DNA of 64,000 nt, taken from Glycomyces amatae. Its GTDB lineage: Bacteria > Actinomycetota > Actinomycetes > Mycobacteriales > Micromonosporaceae. Shown one piece after another: positions 1 to 8,062 of this stretch. The stretch covers positions 372,001 through 436,000 of the forward strand of contig NZ_JAJLQZ010000002.1 of assembly GCF_020991375.1 (NCBI RefSeq). The letters are read 5' to 3'. The notes beneath the pieces were generated by a model. It ran no database searches. It worked only from the letters and a program-made list of their open reading frames with translations, and had not been told where the DNA came from. Within the stretch, counting starts at the first letter, position 1. Each line of letters starts with the position of its first letter. Made by a program: the position numbers and the translations under genes.

Positions 1-315
1 GCGGCGCGCTCGACCACGGGCCCGGGGGCCTACGACTTCAACACGGCCCTCGACGGCTTCAACTCCGCCAGCGCCCCCGCGCCGCTGCGGGCCGCCTTCG
101 ACACCGTCGAGGAGTTCAGGGAGGAGGGCGTCGTCAAGGTCCCCGAACCCGGCCCCCTCCTGGGATACCTCGCCTCGCTGCGCTCATGGGCGGACTGCGA
201 GGACGCGGCCTTCGACGCGCTCCTGGAGGCGGCCGCGCGGGAACTGGCCGGCCACTTCGCCGAGCATCGGACGTTCGACTTCACCAAGACGGCGGTCTTC
301 TACCGCTGCCACTGA
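1..315 (+). CDS. SAM-dependent methyltransferase, C-terminal fragment
   Basis: The open frame runs from the window edge to TGA at 313-315, so only the last 104 residues are present. The ending (FDFTKTAVFYRCH) and the preceding stretch with a YLASLRSW segment resemble the distal part of class I SAM-dependent methyltransferases, where a final strand reads like FxxxKxxxFxCR. The SAM-binding half lies outside the window, so substrate and subfamily are unknown. The gene converges on the nhaA gene, whose stop codon is only 15 bases away. Family assignment is inference from C-terminal style only. Confidence 0.5.
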   Translation, partial: AARSTTGPGAYDFNTALDGFNSASAPAPLRAAFDTVEEFREEGVVKVPEPGPLLGYLASLRSWADCEDAAFDALLEAAARELAGHFAEHRTFDFTKTAVFYRCH

Positions 316-330
316 CCGCGGCGCCCTCGC

Positions 331-1725
331 CTACCGGCCGCCTCCGGCGGCGGCGTCCCGGCGCCGAGCGGCGGCGCCCTCGCGCCCGGGAGCGGTGGCG
401 GCGATGATCGCGGCCCCGATGAGGGCGGCGGCCAGGGAGCCGACGAGCACGCCGATCTTGGCCTCGTCGGTGAGCGGTTCGGCGCCGCCGTGGAAGGCGA
501 GTTCGGTGATGAACAGGGCGACGGTGAACCCGATCCCGGCGACGGCGGCGATGCCGGTCATCAGCGGCCACCGCGTGCCCTCGGGCAGGCGCCCGGCCCC
601 GGTCTTCACGGCGATCCACACCGCGGCCGTGATCCCGAGGGTCTTGCCCGCGACCAGGCCCAGGACGATGCCGATCGTGACCGTCGAGGCCGCGGCCGCG
701 GCCATGAGGTCCCCGCTGAGGGCGACGCCGGCGTTGGCGAGGGCGAACAGCGGCAGCACCACGAACGAGGAGAACGGGTGGTGCCGGTGCTGGAGCCGGT
801 GGGTGGGCGGCTGGGCGTCGCGGGTCAGGCGCACGAGCTGCTCGGTCTCCTCGACGGTCAGGCCCTCCTTGGCCAGCTCCTGGGCCTTGGCGTGGGCCGC
901 ATCGGGGTCCAGGAGCGGCTTGGCCGAGATGATCAGGCCCATGGCGACGCCGGCGATGGTGGCGTGGATGCCGGATTCGAGGACGGCGAGCCACAGGGCG
1001 AGGCCGACGACGAGGTAGACCGGCCCCGACCAGACGTTGAGCACGCGCAGCGCGATCGCGAGGGCGAGGATCGCTCCGGCCGCGGCGAGCCAGGGCATCG
1101 AGAGGTCGTCGGTGTAGAAGATCGCGATCACGGCGATCGCGCCGAGGTCGTCGACGATGGCGAGGGTCAGCAGGAACACCTTCGCCGCCGAGGGGATGCG
1201 CGAGCCGAACAGGGCCAGGACGCCGACGGCGAAGGCGATGTCGGTGGCCATGGGGACGCCCCAGCCTCCGGAGCCCTCCCCGCCGGCGTTGAACGCGGCG
1301 TAGATGAGGGCGGGGACGGCCATGCCGCCGATCGCCCCGGCCACGGGCGCGACCGCGTTGCGGACCCGCCGCAGCTCGCCGGAGACGATCTCGGACTTGA
1401 TCTCCATGCCGACGACGAAGAAGAAGATCGCCATGAGGCCGTCGTTGATCCAGTCCTTGAGGCTGTGGTGCAGCTCGAAGGAGCCGACGTGGATCGTGAT
1501 GTCCAGGCCCCACACCGCCTGGTAGGAGGCGGCCCACGGCGAGTTCGCCCACAGCAGCGCCACGACGGCGCAGGCGACCAGGACCACGCCGGCGGCGGGC
1601 TCGATCTTGAGGAACTCCGCGGCCGGGCGGCCGACGTAGCGCGCGAGGGGCTTGCGCGAGTACAGGAAGGCGGGCCGGTTTCGCCAGACGGGGGACTTCC
1701 ACGGCTCTTTGGAGGCGGCGGGCAC
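331..1725 (-). CDS. nhaA: Na+/H+ antiporter NhaA
   Basis: Integral inner-membrane antiporter exchanging Na+ (or Li+) for protons in pH and sodium homeostasis. The protein (about 464 aa) has many hydrophobic segments and the NhaA hallmarks: LWANSPWAASY near the first helix, FFFVVGMEIK, MATDIAFAVGVLALFGSRIP, and the double aspartate of LAIVDDLGAI that forms the ion site. The GTG at 1725 is preferred because GGAGCCCTGCCC precedes it at good spacing; a GTG at 1782 would add 19 residues without a clear ribosome binding site. The C-terminus ends in an Arg/Ala-rich tail. It stands alone between a convergent methyltransferase and a HAD phosphatase on the same strand. Confidence 0.93.
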   Translation of the reverse strand: MPAASKEPWKSPVWRNRPAFLYSRKPLARYVGRPAAEFLKIEPAAGVVLVACAVVALLWANSPWAASYQAVWGLDITIHVGSFELHHSLKDWINDGLMAIFFFVVGMEIKSEIVSGELRRVRNAVAPVAGAIGGMAVPALIYAAFNAGGEGSGGWGVPMATDIAFAVGVLALFGSRIPSAAKVFLLTLAIVDDLGAIAVIAIFYTDDLSMPWLAAAGAILALAIALRVLNVWSGPVYLVVGLALWLAVLESGIHATIAGVAMGLIISAKPLLDPDAAHAKAQELAKEGLTVEETEQLVRLTRDAQPPTHRLQHRHHPFSSFVVLPLFALANAGVALSGDLMAAAAASTVTIGIVLGLVAGKTLGITAAVWIAVKTGAGRLPEGTRWPLMTGIAAVAGIGFTVALFITELAFHGGAEPLTDEAKIGVLVGSLAAALIGAAIIAATAPGREGAAARRRDAAAGGGR

Positions 1726-1838
1726 GGGCAGGGCTCCGATCGGGTCGACGGCAGGACTTGCCGACCAGACTTCCCGGCGCACCGGGGCCTACCGTACCCC
1801 GTCCGCGGCGGCGGCGCCCGTGCGGGCGGCGCGGGGCG

Positions 1839-2666
1839 CTACCAGGCCGGGCCGGGTTCGAGGATCGCCTCGACCGCCTGGGCGACGCCGTCCTCGGCGC
1901 CGCCGGCGCGGTCGGTCGCGGCCGCGACGGCCTCGGGGTGGGCGCCCGCGACCGCGAAGGACCGCCCGGCCCAGGCGAGCATCGAGACGTCGTTCGGCAT
2001 GTCGCCGAAGGCGACCACCTCGTCGTGGCCGATGCCGCGCTCGAGGCACCAGGCCGCCAGCGCGGTGCCCTTGGCGGCCTCGGCGGCGCTGCACTCGATC
2101 TCGGGGAAGCTCCCCCAGCGCCACAGGCGCGCGCCGGGCGGTTCGATGCCGCGGGTGCGCTCGGCCATGTCCTGGCCGGTGGAGCCGGGGACGCGGACGA
2201 TGAGCTCGGCGACGCCCTCGGTCGCGGGGTCGAGGACGGCGAGGGGGTCCTCGCCGGGTCCGAGGAGCGTCCAGGGGTCGTTGCAGTGGACGCCGATCTG
2301 GAGGTCGGGCGACTGGGCGATCTGCCGCTCGCCGGTCTCGACGGCGAAGACGGCGCCGGGGAGGGCCTCGCGGAGCCGGTCGTAGAGGTCGCGGGCGACC
2401 GGCGGCGGGATCGGGTGGCGCAGCTCGGCCCGGTCCGCGGCGGGGTCGTAGACGATCGCGCCGTTGCAGCAGACGGCGCCGTCGAGCACGGGGGCGAGCC
2501 CGGGGACGCGGTGGACGGCCCGGGGGGCGCGGGCGGTGACGGCGACGGTGAGGAGGCCGTGTTCGCGGGCGGCCTGGAGGGCCTTCCGGTTGCGTTCGGA
2601 GAGTCGGCCCCGGCGGTCGAGCAGGGTCCCGTCGAGGTCGGTGGCGATCACCTTCGGCACTGGCAC
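1839..2666 (-). CDS. HAD-superfamily phosphatase, Cof type
   Basis: Predicted cytoplasmic phosphatase of the Cof/YbiV-like HAD class (cap type C2), usually acting on sugar phosphates or other small phosphoesters. The N-terminal nucleophile motif DLDGTLLD is at residues 8-15 of the short form and the late motif VVAFGDMPNDVSML supplies the Mg2+-binding acidic residues. The start is uncertain: GTG at 2666 or 2660 places the catalytic motif at the usual distance from the N-terminus, while a TTG at 2702 adds 12 residues. No strong ribosome binding site decides. A close paralogue lies at 6400-7233, sharing the same motifs and VFAVETGxR and NGAxVY segments. Confidence 0.85.
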   Translation of the reverse strand: MPVPKVIATDLDGTLLDRRGRLSERNRKALQAAREHGLLTVAVTARAPRAVHRVPGLAPVLDGAVCCNGAIVYDPAADRAELRHPIPPPVARDLYDRLREALPGAVFAVETGERQIAQSPDLQIGVHCNDPWTLLGPGEDPLAVLDPATEGVAELIVRVPGSTGQDMAERTRGIEPPGARLWRWGSFPEIECSAAEAAKGTALAAWCLERGIGHDEVVAFGDMPNDVSMLAWAGRSFAVAGAHPEAVAAATDRAGGAEDGVAQAVEAILEPGPAW

Positions 2667-2756
2667 GTGACGAGTATCGGGGTTCGGGGCGGGCGGTGGC
2701 AAGCGGGTTGGAGCGGGACCGGTCCCCCGGTCCCGCTCCGTGCGCTCGGCGGCGGT

Positions 2757-4079
2757 TCAGTCCGCGTACGGTGCGGCCGCGGCCTGGGCGGCGGTCATGA
2801 GCGCGCCCTCGTTCTCGGGCCACAGGGTGTCGTCGACGCACGAGAAGGCGGGGAAGAACCCGCCGCAGTTCCCGAAGCCGGGGCCGATCTCGAACGTGAA
2901 GCTGGCGATGCCGAACTCGCCGTAGGTGAAGTCGTCGGTGGTGCCGCTGGTGGCGTAGCCGACGGTGTCGTCGTTGGTGCCGACGAAGTACCCGTTGGAC
3001 TCGGCCATGGCGGCGCCCAGGTCGCGCAGGGCGGCGTCGTTCGGGGCCGTGTCCGAGGTGTAGCCCCAGGGGACGATGATGTACTCGCCGTAGGAGTGCA
3101 GGCTGATGAAGACGTCGCGGGCGTCGGCCGGGGCCGCGTCGCCGGGGTCCTCGCCGCGCTGGTCGGGGTGCAGGGCGCGGAGCCAGTCCTCGACGGCCCG
3201 CGTCTCGGGCTCCGACGCGGCCGCGGGGCCCTGGTAGGTCTCGGCGCACGGGTTGGTCGAGTCGGCGCCCCACTCGAAGCCGGAGTTGCGGTTGAGGTCG
3301 ATGCCGAGGCGGTCGCCGCAGTCCCCGTTGGAGTCGTTGGCGTTCTTGCGGTGGAGGACCGGGTCGTCGCCGCCGGAGGCGACGATGTCGACGCCGTCGG
3401 GGTTGGCGATCGGGACGACCCACACCTCGGTGGTGTCGAGCAGGGCGGTGACGGCGGGGTCGGTGCCGTAGCCGTCGACGAGCTTCTCCATCCAGCGCCA
3501 GGCGATCTCGCCGGTGGCGATCTCGCGGGCGTGGATCTGGGCGATGAGCGAGAACCGGGGCTTGGCCGAGTCGGGGTCGGTCTCGCAGTCGCCCGCGGCG
3601 ATCGCGGTGAGGCAGACGGCGTAGACGTCGTGGCCTTGCGTCTGGTCCTGGGTCTTGAGCCAGGAGTCGCCGATGTCGTGGAGGCGGGTGAGGCCGGGGT
3701 TGGCGGCGGTGAGCTCCTGGAGGTCGGCCTCGTAGGCGTCGACGGTGCGGTAGCCGCCGTAGTAGGTGCCCTCCTGCTGGGCGGTGGTCTCGACCTCTTT
3801 GTAGACGGTGTCGAGGAACTCGGGGTCGTGGCCGAGGGCGCGCAGCTCCTCGGCGACGGCCTCGTCGCCGAGGACGTGGGCGCCGCCCCGGGTGCGGACG
3901 ACGTCGAAGCCGAGCCGGTCGAGTTCGGCCAGTTCGGGGCCGGTGAGGTCGCCGACGGTCCAGGTGACGGTCTCGGAGGGGTCGGCCGGTTCGGCCTGGG
4001 CGGTGAGGGCGGCGCCGGTGGAGGCCGCCGCGACCCCCAGCGCGATGCCCGCGGTGGCGAGCCTTCGCTTGAGGTGCAT
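2757..4079 (-). CDS. Secreted zinc carboxypeptidase, M14 family
   Basis: Exported metallocarboxypeptidase removing C-terminal residues from peptides outside the cell. The ATG at 4079 has a good site (GAAAGGA) and starts a Sec signal peptide (MHLKRRLATAGIALG, cleavage near residue 29). M14 zinc ligands are visible: HARE (His183, Glu186) and LHSYGEY (His328); DLNRN carries the substrate-binding Asn/Arg pair (263-264) and FTFEIG holds the catalytic Glu near 397. The length of 440 aa and the presence of a propeptide-like region before residue 100 match carboxypeptidase T-like secreted actinobacterial enzymes. An AT-rich promoter lies upstream. The specificity is unknown. Confidence 0.92.
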   Translation of the reverse strand: MHLKRRLATAGIALGVAAASTGAALTAQAEPADPSETVTWTVGDLTGPELAELDRLGFDVVRTRGGAHVLGDEAVAEELRALGHDPEFLDTVYKEVETTAQQEGTYYGGYRTVDAYEADLQELTAANPGLTRLHDIGDSWLKTQDQTQGHDVYAVCLTAIAAGDCETDPDSAKPRFSLIAQIHAREIATGEIAWRWMEKLVDGYGTDPAVTALLDTTEVWVVPIANPDGVDIVASGGDDPVLHRKNANDSNGDCGDRLGIDLNRNSGFEWGADSTNPCAETYQGPAAASEPETRAVEDWLRALHPDQRGEDPGDAAPADARDVFISLHSYGEYIIVPWGYTSDTAPNDAALRDLGAAMAESNGYFVGTNDDTVGYATSGTTDDFTYGEFGIASFTFEIGPGFGNCGGFFPAFSCVDDTLWPENEGALMTAAQAAAAPYAD

Positions 4080-4151
4080 GGGTCCGTTCCTTTCTCGGCC
4101 CTCCACAGGTGCGGTCGACCGGAGGGACGGGCCGAAATGATCGTAATCATA

Positions 4152-4181
4152 CATTTAGCCATCAATCCCTTGAATAGTCAA
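4152..4181 (-). promoter_or_regulatory. Predicted promoter of the M14 carboxypeptidase gene
   Basis: On the minus strand TTGACT (4181-4176) and TAAATG (4157-4152) are separated by 18 bases. They lie in an AT-rich island unusual for this window, about 75-100 bases upstream of the ATG at 4079. The -10 is imperfect. Confidence 0.45.
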
Positions 4182-4220
4182 CATATTGGAACACAATGGA
4201 ATTCGTGGCGGTCGCGCCGG

Positions 4221-6203
4221 TCACCGGCCCGCGAGGCGGCGGCTCAGGGCCAGGAGGTACGCCTCGCGGTCGAGCGGGTCCGCGTCCGTCCGCGCCCGGG
4301 CCGGGACCGGTCCGGTCACCGGCTCGTGGCGCTCGAAGGCGCTTTCGAGGACGCCTTCGCCGCTGGTCAGGCCGGGCAGGCGCCGGCCGAGTCCGTGGAC
4401 GGCGGCGGCCGGGACGGTCCCTTCGAGGACGCAGCGGTCGCCGCGGTGCCGGGGCGGCTCGGGGACGGCCCGCGCCTTCGCGAGCGCGGCGAGGACGCCG
4501 CCGAGGTCCGGGGCGGGCAGCTCGATGCGGAAGCGGTGCAGCGGTTCGCACACTGCGGTGCCCGCCTGCCGCAGGGCCTCGGCGAGCACGAGCGGCACGA
4601 GGTCGCGGAAGTCCCCGGCGGTGCTGGACATGGCCTTGTCGAAGCCGCCGTGGGCGCTCGACTGGCGGGCCCAGTACCCCGAGTGGGTCATGGTGACCGC
4701 GCAGCCCTCGACCTGCCAGCCGTGCAGCCCCTGGGCGAGGGTCGCGTGGACGGCCTCCTCGACGGCCTTGAAGAACGCGAGCGGCATCGAGCCGAGCTCG
4801 ACGCCGAGCCGGAACTCGGCGCCGGTCCCGGGCGCCGGTTCGATCCGCAGGCCCACGGTGGCCAGGAACGGGTTGGGGGCCTTCGCGATGAACTCGACCG
4901 CCGCGCCGGCGCCGGTCGGGCGCTCGACGCAGATGACGGTGGACTCGCGGAAGGCGACCTCCAGGCCGTGCTCCTCGGCGAGGGTCGCGCCGATGACCTC
5001 CTTCTGGACCTCGCCGTAGAGCGAGACGGAGAGTTCGCGGCGCTCCTCGTCCTGGCGCAGGCCGATGAGCGGGTCCTGCTCGGCGAGCCGCGTGAGCGCG
5101 GCGTGCAGGCCGGGGCGGTCGCTCTCGCGGGCGGGGACGACGACGGTCTCCAGGGTCGGCGGCGCGAACCGCTCGGTGCCGCGGTCCGGGGCGCGGCCGA
5201 TCGGGTCGCCGACGCGGACCTCCCCCAGGCCCCAGAGCTTGGCGATCCGGCCGGCCTCGACCCGGGCGGCGGGGCGGTCGGCGCCGTCGTCGAAGACGCT
5301 GAGGGCGGTCACCTTGGCCTCCCCGCCGCCGACGGGGACGCGGTCGCGGACGCTCAGGGCGCCGGAGAACAGGCGGGCGTAGGCGATCCGCTCCCCCGCC
5401 GGTCCGCGCTCGACCTTGAAGACGGTGCCCGAGAGCGGCCCGTCCGGGTCGCCCGCCGAGGCGGGCAGGAAGCGGCGGATACCCGCGAGGAGCCCTGCGA
5501 TCCCCGCGCCGGTGATCGCCGAGCCGAAGTGGACCGGGTGCGCCCGGGCGCGGGCGGTCTGGGCGGCGAGGGCGTCGTCCAGGCGCTCGCGGCCGAGCGC
5601 GTCAGGGGCGTCGAGGTAGTCGCGGACGAGGTCCTCGTCGAGGTCGGCGAGCGCTTCGGCGAGGTCGTCGAGGTAGGGCCGGTCGCGGGGGCGCGGCGCG
5701 CTGGAGGCGGCCGCGGTGCCGAGGCCGGAGGCCGCGTCGACGGCGACGACCGCCGGGTCGAGCCGGGCGGCGAGTTCGGCTAGGAGCGGGGCGCCGCGGG
5801 CTCCGGCGCGGTCGATCTTGTTGGCGAACACCAGGGTGGGCACGCCGAGTCGGCGCAGGGCGCGGAACAGGACGCGGGTCTGGGCCTGGACGCCCTCGAC
5901 GGCGGAGACGACGAGCACCGCCCCGTCGAGGAGGCCGAGGACCCGCTCCACCTCGGCGATGAAGTCGGGGTGGCCGGGCGTGTCGATGAGGTTGACGGCG
6001 GTGTCGCCGAGCGTGAACGAGACCACCGCCGACTTGATGGTGATCCCGCGGCGGCGTTCGAGGTCGAGCGTGTCGGTGCGGGTGCTGCCCGCGTCGACGC
6101 TGCCGACCTCCTCGATGACGCCGGCGGCTTGGAGCAGCCGCTCGGTCAGGCTGGTCTTACCGGCGTCGACATGGGCGAGGATGCCGAGATTGAGTGTGCG
6201 CAA
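4221..6203 (-). CDS. Tetracycline-resistance-type ribosomal protection protein (TetM/OtrA-like GTPase)
   Basis: EF-G-like translational GTPase that releases tetracycline-type drugs from the ribosome. The N-terminus MRTLNLGILAHVDAGKT aligns with Tet(M), Tet(O) and Otr(A), so the TTG at 6203 is taken as start. G motifs are AHVDAGKT (P-loop), RGITI with DTPGHPDF, and NKID. EF-G-like domains II-V follow and the length of 660 aa is normal for the family. It may confer resistance or be a housekeeping paralogue; the family contains both. The start codon is overlapped by an upstream leader ORF with a much stronger ribosome binding site, which suggests translational control. It lies between two HAD phosphatase genes on the same strand. 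Confidence 0.9.
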   Translation of the reverse strand: MRTLNLGILAHVDAGKTSLTERLLQAAGVIEEVGSVDAGSTRTDTLDLERRRGITIKSAVVSFTLGDTAVNLIDTPGHPDFIAEVERVLGLLDGAVLVVSAVEGVQAQTRVLFRALRRLGVPTLVFANKIDRAGARGAPLLAELAARLDPAVVAVDAASGLGTAAASSAPRPRDRPYLDDLAEALADLDEDLVRDYLDAPDALGRERLDDALAAQTARARAHPVHFGSAITGAGIAGLLAGIRRFLPASAGDPDGPLSGTVFKVERGPAGERIAYARLFSGALSVRDRVPVGGGEAKVTALSVFDDGADRPAARVEAGRIAKLWGLGEVRVGDPIGRAPDRGTERFAPPTLETVVVPARESDRPGLHAALTRLAEQDPLIGLRQDEERRELSVSLYGEVQKEVIGATLAEEHGLEVAFRESTVICVERPTGAGAAVEFIAKAPNPFLATVGLRIEPAPGTGAEFRLGVELGSMPLAFFKAVEEAVHATLAQGLHGWQVEGCAVTMTHSGYWARQSSAHGGFDKAMSSTAGDFRDLVPLVLAEALRQAGTAVCEPLHRFRIELPAPDLGGVLAALAKARAVPEPPRHRGDRCVLEGTVPAAAVHGLGRRLPGLTSGEGVLESAFERHEPVTGPVPARARTDADPLDREAYLLALSRRLAGR

Positions 6204-6264
6204 CAGCGGTCATGTCCTTTGAGCGTCGGGTTCCCTTCTCGATGAACATGAGCTGATTCCGCAT
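6157..6264 (-). CDS. Putative leader peptide overlapping the ribosomal protection gene start
   Basis: A 35-codon ORF begins at ATG 6264 (MRNQLMF...) behind a strong GAAGGAG site with 8 bases of spacing and ends at TAA 6159-6157, out of frame with and overlapping the first 47 bases of the tet-type gene. The downstream gene itself starts with TTG and only has AAAGGA about 13 bases upstream. The arrangement fits a translated uORF that senses ribosome stalling or couples translation. No family was recognised; coding status is inferred from the ribosome binding site and position. Confidence 0.5.
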   Translation of the reverse strand: MRNQLMFIEKGTRRSKDMTAVAHTQSRHPRPCRRR

Positions 6265-6399
6265 GGTGGTGGCTCCTTCGACGTGGGGCCGCGCTGAGGC
6301 GCGCGGGAACCAGTTCAGCAGAACGGGACGAAGGCCGCAATCGGTTTTCGGGGGCGGCGAAGGGCGCCCGGGCGCGGTGCCCGGGCGCTCGCGGCGGGG

Positions 6400-7233
6400 T
6401 CAGGCGGCGGCGTCGGCCTCGGTGTCGGCCCGGGCCTCGGCGAGGAGGCGCTCGACGACCTGGGCGACGCCGTCGTCGGCGTTGGCGGCGGTCCGGTCGG
6501 TGGCGGCCTCGACCGCTTCGGGGTGGGCGTCGCCCATGGCGTAGGAGCGCCCGGCCCAGGCGAGCATCGGGACGTCGTTGGGCATGTCGCCGAAGGCGAC
6601 CACCGAGTCGGGTCCGCGGCGGCGCTCCTTGCACCAGTGGGCGAGGCCGGAGGCCTTGTCGGCGCCGCGCGCGTTGAAGTCGAGCATGCCGAAGTCGCCC
6701 CAGTGGCACATGGCGAGCCCGCCGAGGTCGGCGTCCGCGACGGCGTCGGCCATCTCCTCGCCGGTGCGGGACGCGCAGTAGACCTTGAGCTTCACCGTGC
6801 GCCGGGCGCGCTTGAAGACCGCGTCGACGCCGTCGGCGAACTCCCAGTTCGAGGAGCCGACGAGGGCGCGGTAGGCGCTCTCGCCGACGATGCGGTCGCC
6901 GGTCTCGACCGCGAAGACGGCGTCGGGGAGCCGCTCGGCGATCAGGGCGGCCGCCTTGCGCGCCGCGGCGACGCGGATGGAGCGCAGGATGCGCGTGCGG
7001 CCGGTGGCGGGCTGGTAGACGACGGCGCCGTTGGCGCAGACCGCGCCGTCGAGGTGCGGGATGAGGTCGGGCAGCATGTCGACGCCGTACGGGGTGCGGG
7101 CGGTGACGGCGACGACGAGGGCGCCTTCGGCGCGGGCGGCGGCGAGGGCTTCACGGGTCCGGTCCGACAGGTTCCCGCCCGGGGCGAGGAGGGTCCCGTC
7201 GAGGTCGGAGGCGATCACAAGGGGTTTGAGCAC
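6400..7233 (-). CDS. HAD-superfamily phosphatase, Cof type
   Basis: Predicted cytoplasmic Cof-type HAD phosphatase of 277 aa starting at GTG 7233. Motif I DLDGTLLA lies at residues 10-17, a conserved SDRTREAL segment follows, and the terminal Mg2+-binding motif is VVAFGDMPNDVPML. The segments NGAVVYQPATGR and VFAVETGDR are shared with the paralogue at 1839-2666, so the two probably arose by duplication and now flank the carboxypeptidase and ribosomal protection genes. It faces the TetR gene at 7402 across about 170 bases. The physiological substrate cannot be predicted from sequence. Confidence 0.87.
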   Translation of the reverse strand: MLKPLVIASDLDGTLLAPGGNLSDRTREALAAARAEGALVVAVTARTPYGVDMLPDLIPHLDGAVCANGAVVYQPATGRTRILRSIRVAAARKAAALIAERLPDAVFAVETGDRIVGESAYRALVGSSNWEFADGVDAVFKRARRTVKLKVYCASRTGEEMADAVADADLGGLAMCHWGDFGMLDFNARGADKASGLAHWCKERRRGPDSVVAFGDMPNDVPMLAWAGRSYAMGDAHPEAVEAATDRTAANADDGVAQVVERLLAEARADTEADAAA

Positions 7234-7365
7234 CGCTCAAGTATCGCCCGGCCCCGCCAGTGCCGGCAACCGCGACGGCCGCGGGCGGGGAGCGGCGACC
7301 GCTGGCTTTTCGATGCCGTTGCGCTGCAATGATTCCTGAGATCAAGGGCCGAGAGGACCCCTTTG

Positions 7366-7381
7366 TTGACCCCTGGGTCAA
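7366..7381. promoter_or_regulatory. TetR operator at the regulator gene
   Basis: TTGACCCCTGGGTCAA is a perfect inverted repeat (7-base arms, 2-base centre) ending 20 bases before the TetR start codon. A second copy matching 13 of 16 positions stands before the SDR gene at 8027-8042. TTGACC can double as a -35 element. Inferred autoregulatory operator. Confidence 0.7.
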
Positions 7382-7401
7382 GAATGGTGTAGGGTTCTCG
7401 C

Positions 7402-7977
7402 ATGGGCAGGCCGAAGAACTTCGAACCGGACGTCGCCGTCGCGCGGGCGATGGAGGCGTTCTGGACGAACGGCTACGCGGGCACCTCCCCCGCCGACCTC
7501 GCCGAGGCCACGGGCATCGGCAAGGGGAGCCTGTACCACGCGTTCGGCTCCAAGCGCGAGCTGTTCGGGAAGGCGCTCGACCTGTACGGGCAGGTCGGAT
7601 CGGAGGTCACGGCCGCGTACCTGGACGAGCCGGGCACCGCCAAGGAGCGCATCCGCGCCTACCTGGCGTTCCTGGTCGAACTGGACTGCTCGGGCCCGGC
7701 GCCGCGCGGCTGCCTCGCGGCCAACACGGCACTCGAGCTGGGCGGGCGCGACGAGGAGGCCCTGCGCGCCGTCACGCGCATCACCGACGAGACGATCCGC
7801 CTGCTCGGCGAGCGGATCCGCAGGGGCCAGCGGGACGGCGACGTCGCCCCCGAGGTCGACGCGGACGCGCAGGCGCGCTTCCTGATGAACACCATCGTCG
7901 GGCTGCGCGTCATGGCCACGACCCATGAGCTGCCGGCGCTGCGCGGGATCATCGAGACCGCGCTGACCGGTTTCTGA
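7402..7977 (+). CDS. TetR/AcrR-family transcriptional repressor
   Basis: DNA-binding regulator of 191 aa. The N-terminal helix-turn-helix region reads FWTNGYAGTSPADLAEATG then IGKGSLYHAFGSKRELF, the classical TetR signature; the C-terminal ligand domain has the APRGCLAANTALEL segment found in the subfamily that controls adjacent short-chain dehydrogenases. The gene precedes the SDR gene on the same strand, separated by an intrinsic terminator. Both genes carry a TTGACC-type inverted repeat upstream, so the protein likely represses itself and the SDR gene until an inducer binds. The inducer is unknown. Confidence 0.93.
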   Translation: MGRPKNFEPDVAVARAMEAFWTNGYAGTSPADLAEATGIGKGSLYHAFGSKRELFGKALDLYGQVGSEVTAAYLDEPGTAKERIRAYLAFLVELDCSGPAPRGCLAANTALELGGRDEEALRAVTRITDETIRLLGERIRRGQRDGDVAPEVDADAQARFLMNTIVGLRVMATTHELPALRGIIETALTGF

Positions 7978-7989
7978 GGCACGACCCGG

Positions 7990-8013
7990 CGCCCTCGCCC
8001 GAGGGCGTTTTTT
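7990..8013 (+). terminator. Intrinsic terminator after the TetR gene
   Basis: Arms CGCCCTC and GAGGGCG around a GCCC loop are followed directly by six T residues (8008-8013), 13 bases after the TetR stop. This is one of the few hairpins in the window with a U tract. Confidence 0.8.
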
Positions 8014-8026
8014 CTCGCTCCAATTT

Positions 8027-8042
8027 TTGACCTCTAGTTCAA
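8027..8042. promoter_or_regulatory. TetR operator at the SDR gene
   Basis: TTGACCTCTAGTTCAA matches the operator at 7366-7381 in 13 of 16 positions, keeping the outer TTGACC and TCAA. It lies 20 bases before the SDR start codon, the same spacing as at the regulator gene. Confidence 0.65.
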
Positions 8043-8062
8043 GAAAAACGAAAGGCACTCCC

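Noticed and set aside
1758-5783. A 1341-codon open frame on the + strand spanning nhaA, carboxypeptidase and tet-type genes
   Set aside because: It is opposite to well-supported genes on the minus strand; high GC removes stop codons from shadow frames, and its product is repetitive Gly/Val/Asp without any family motif.
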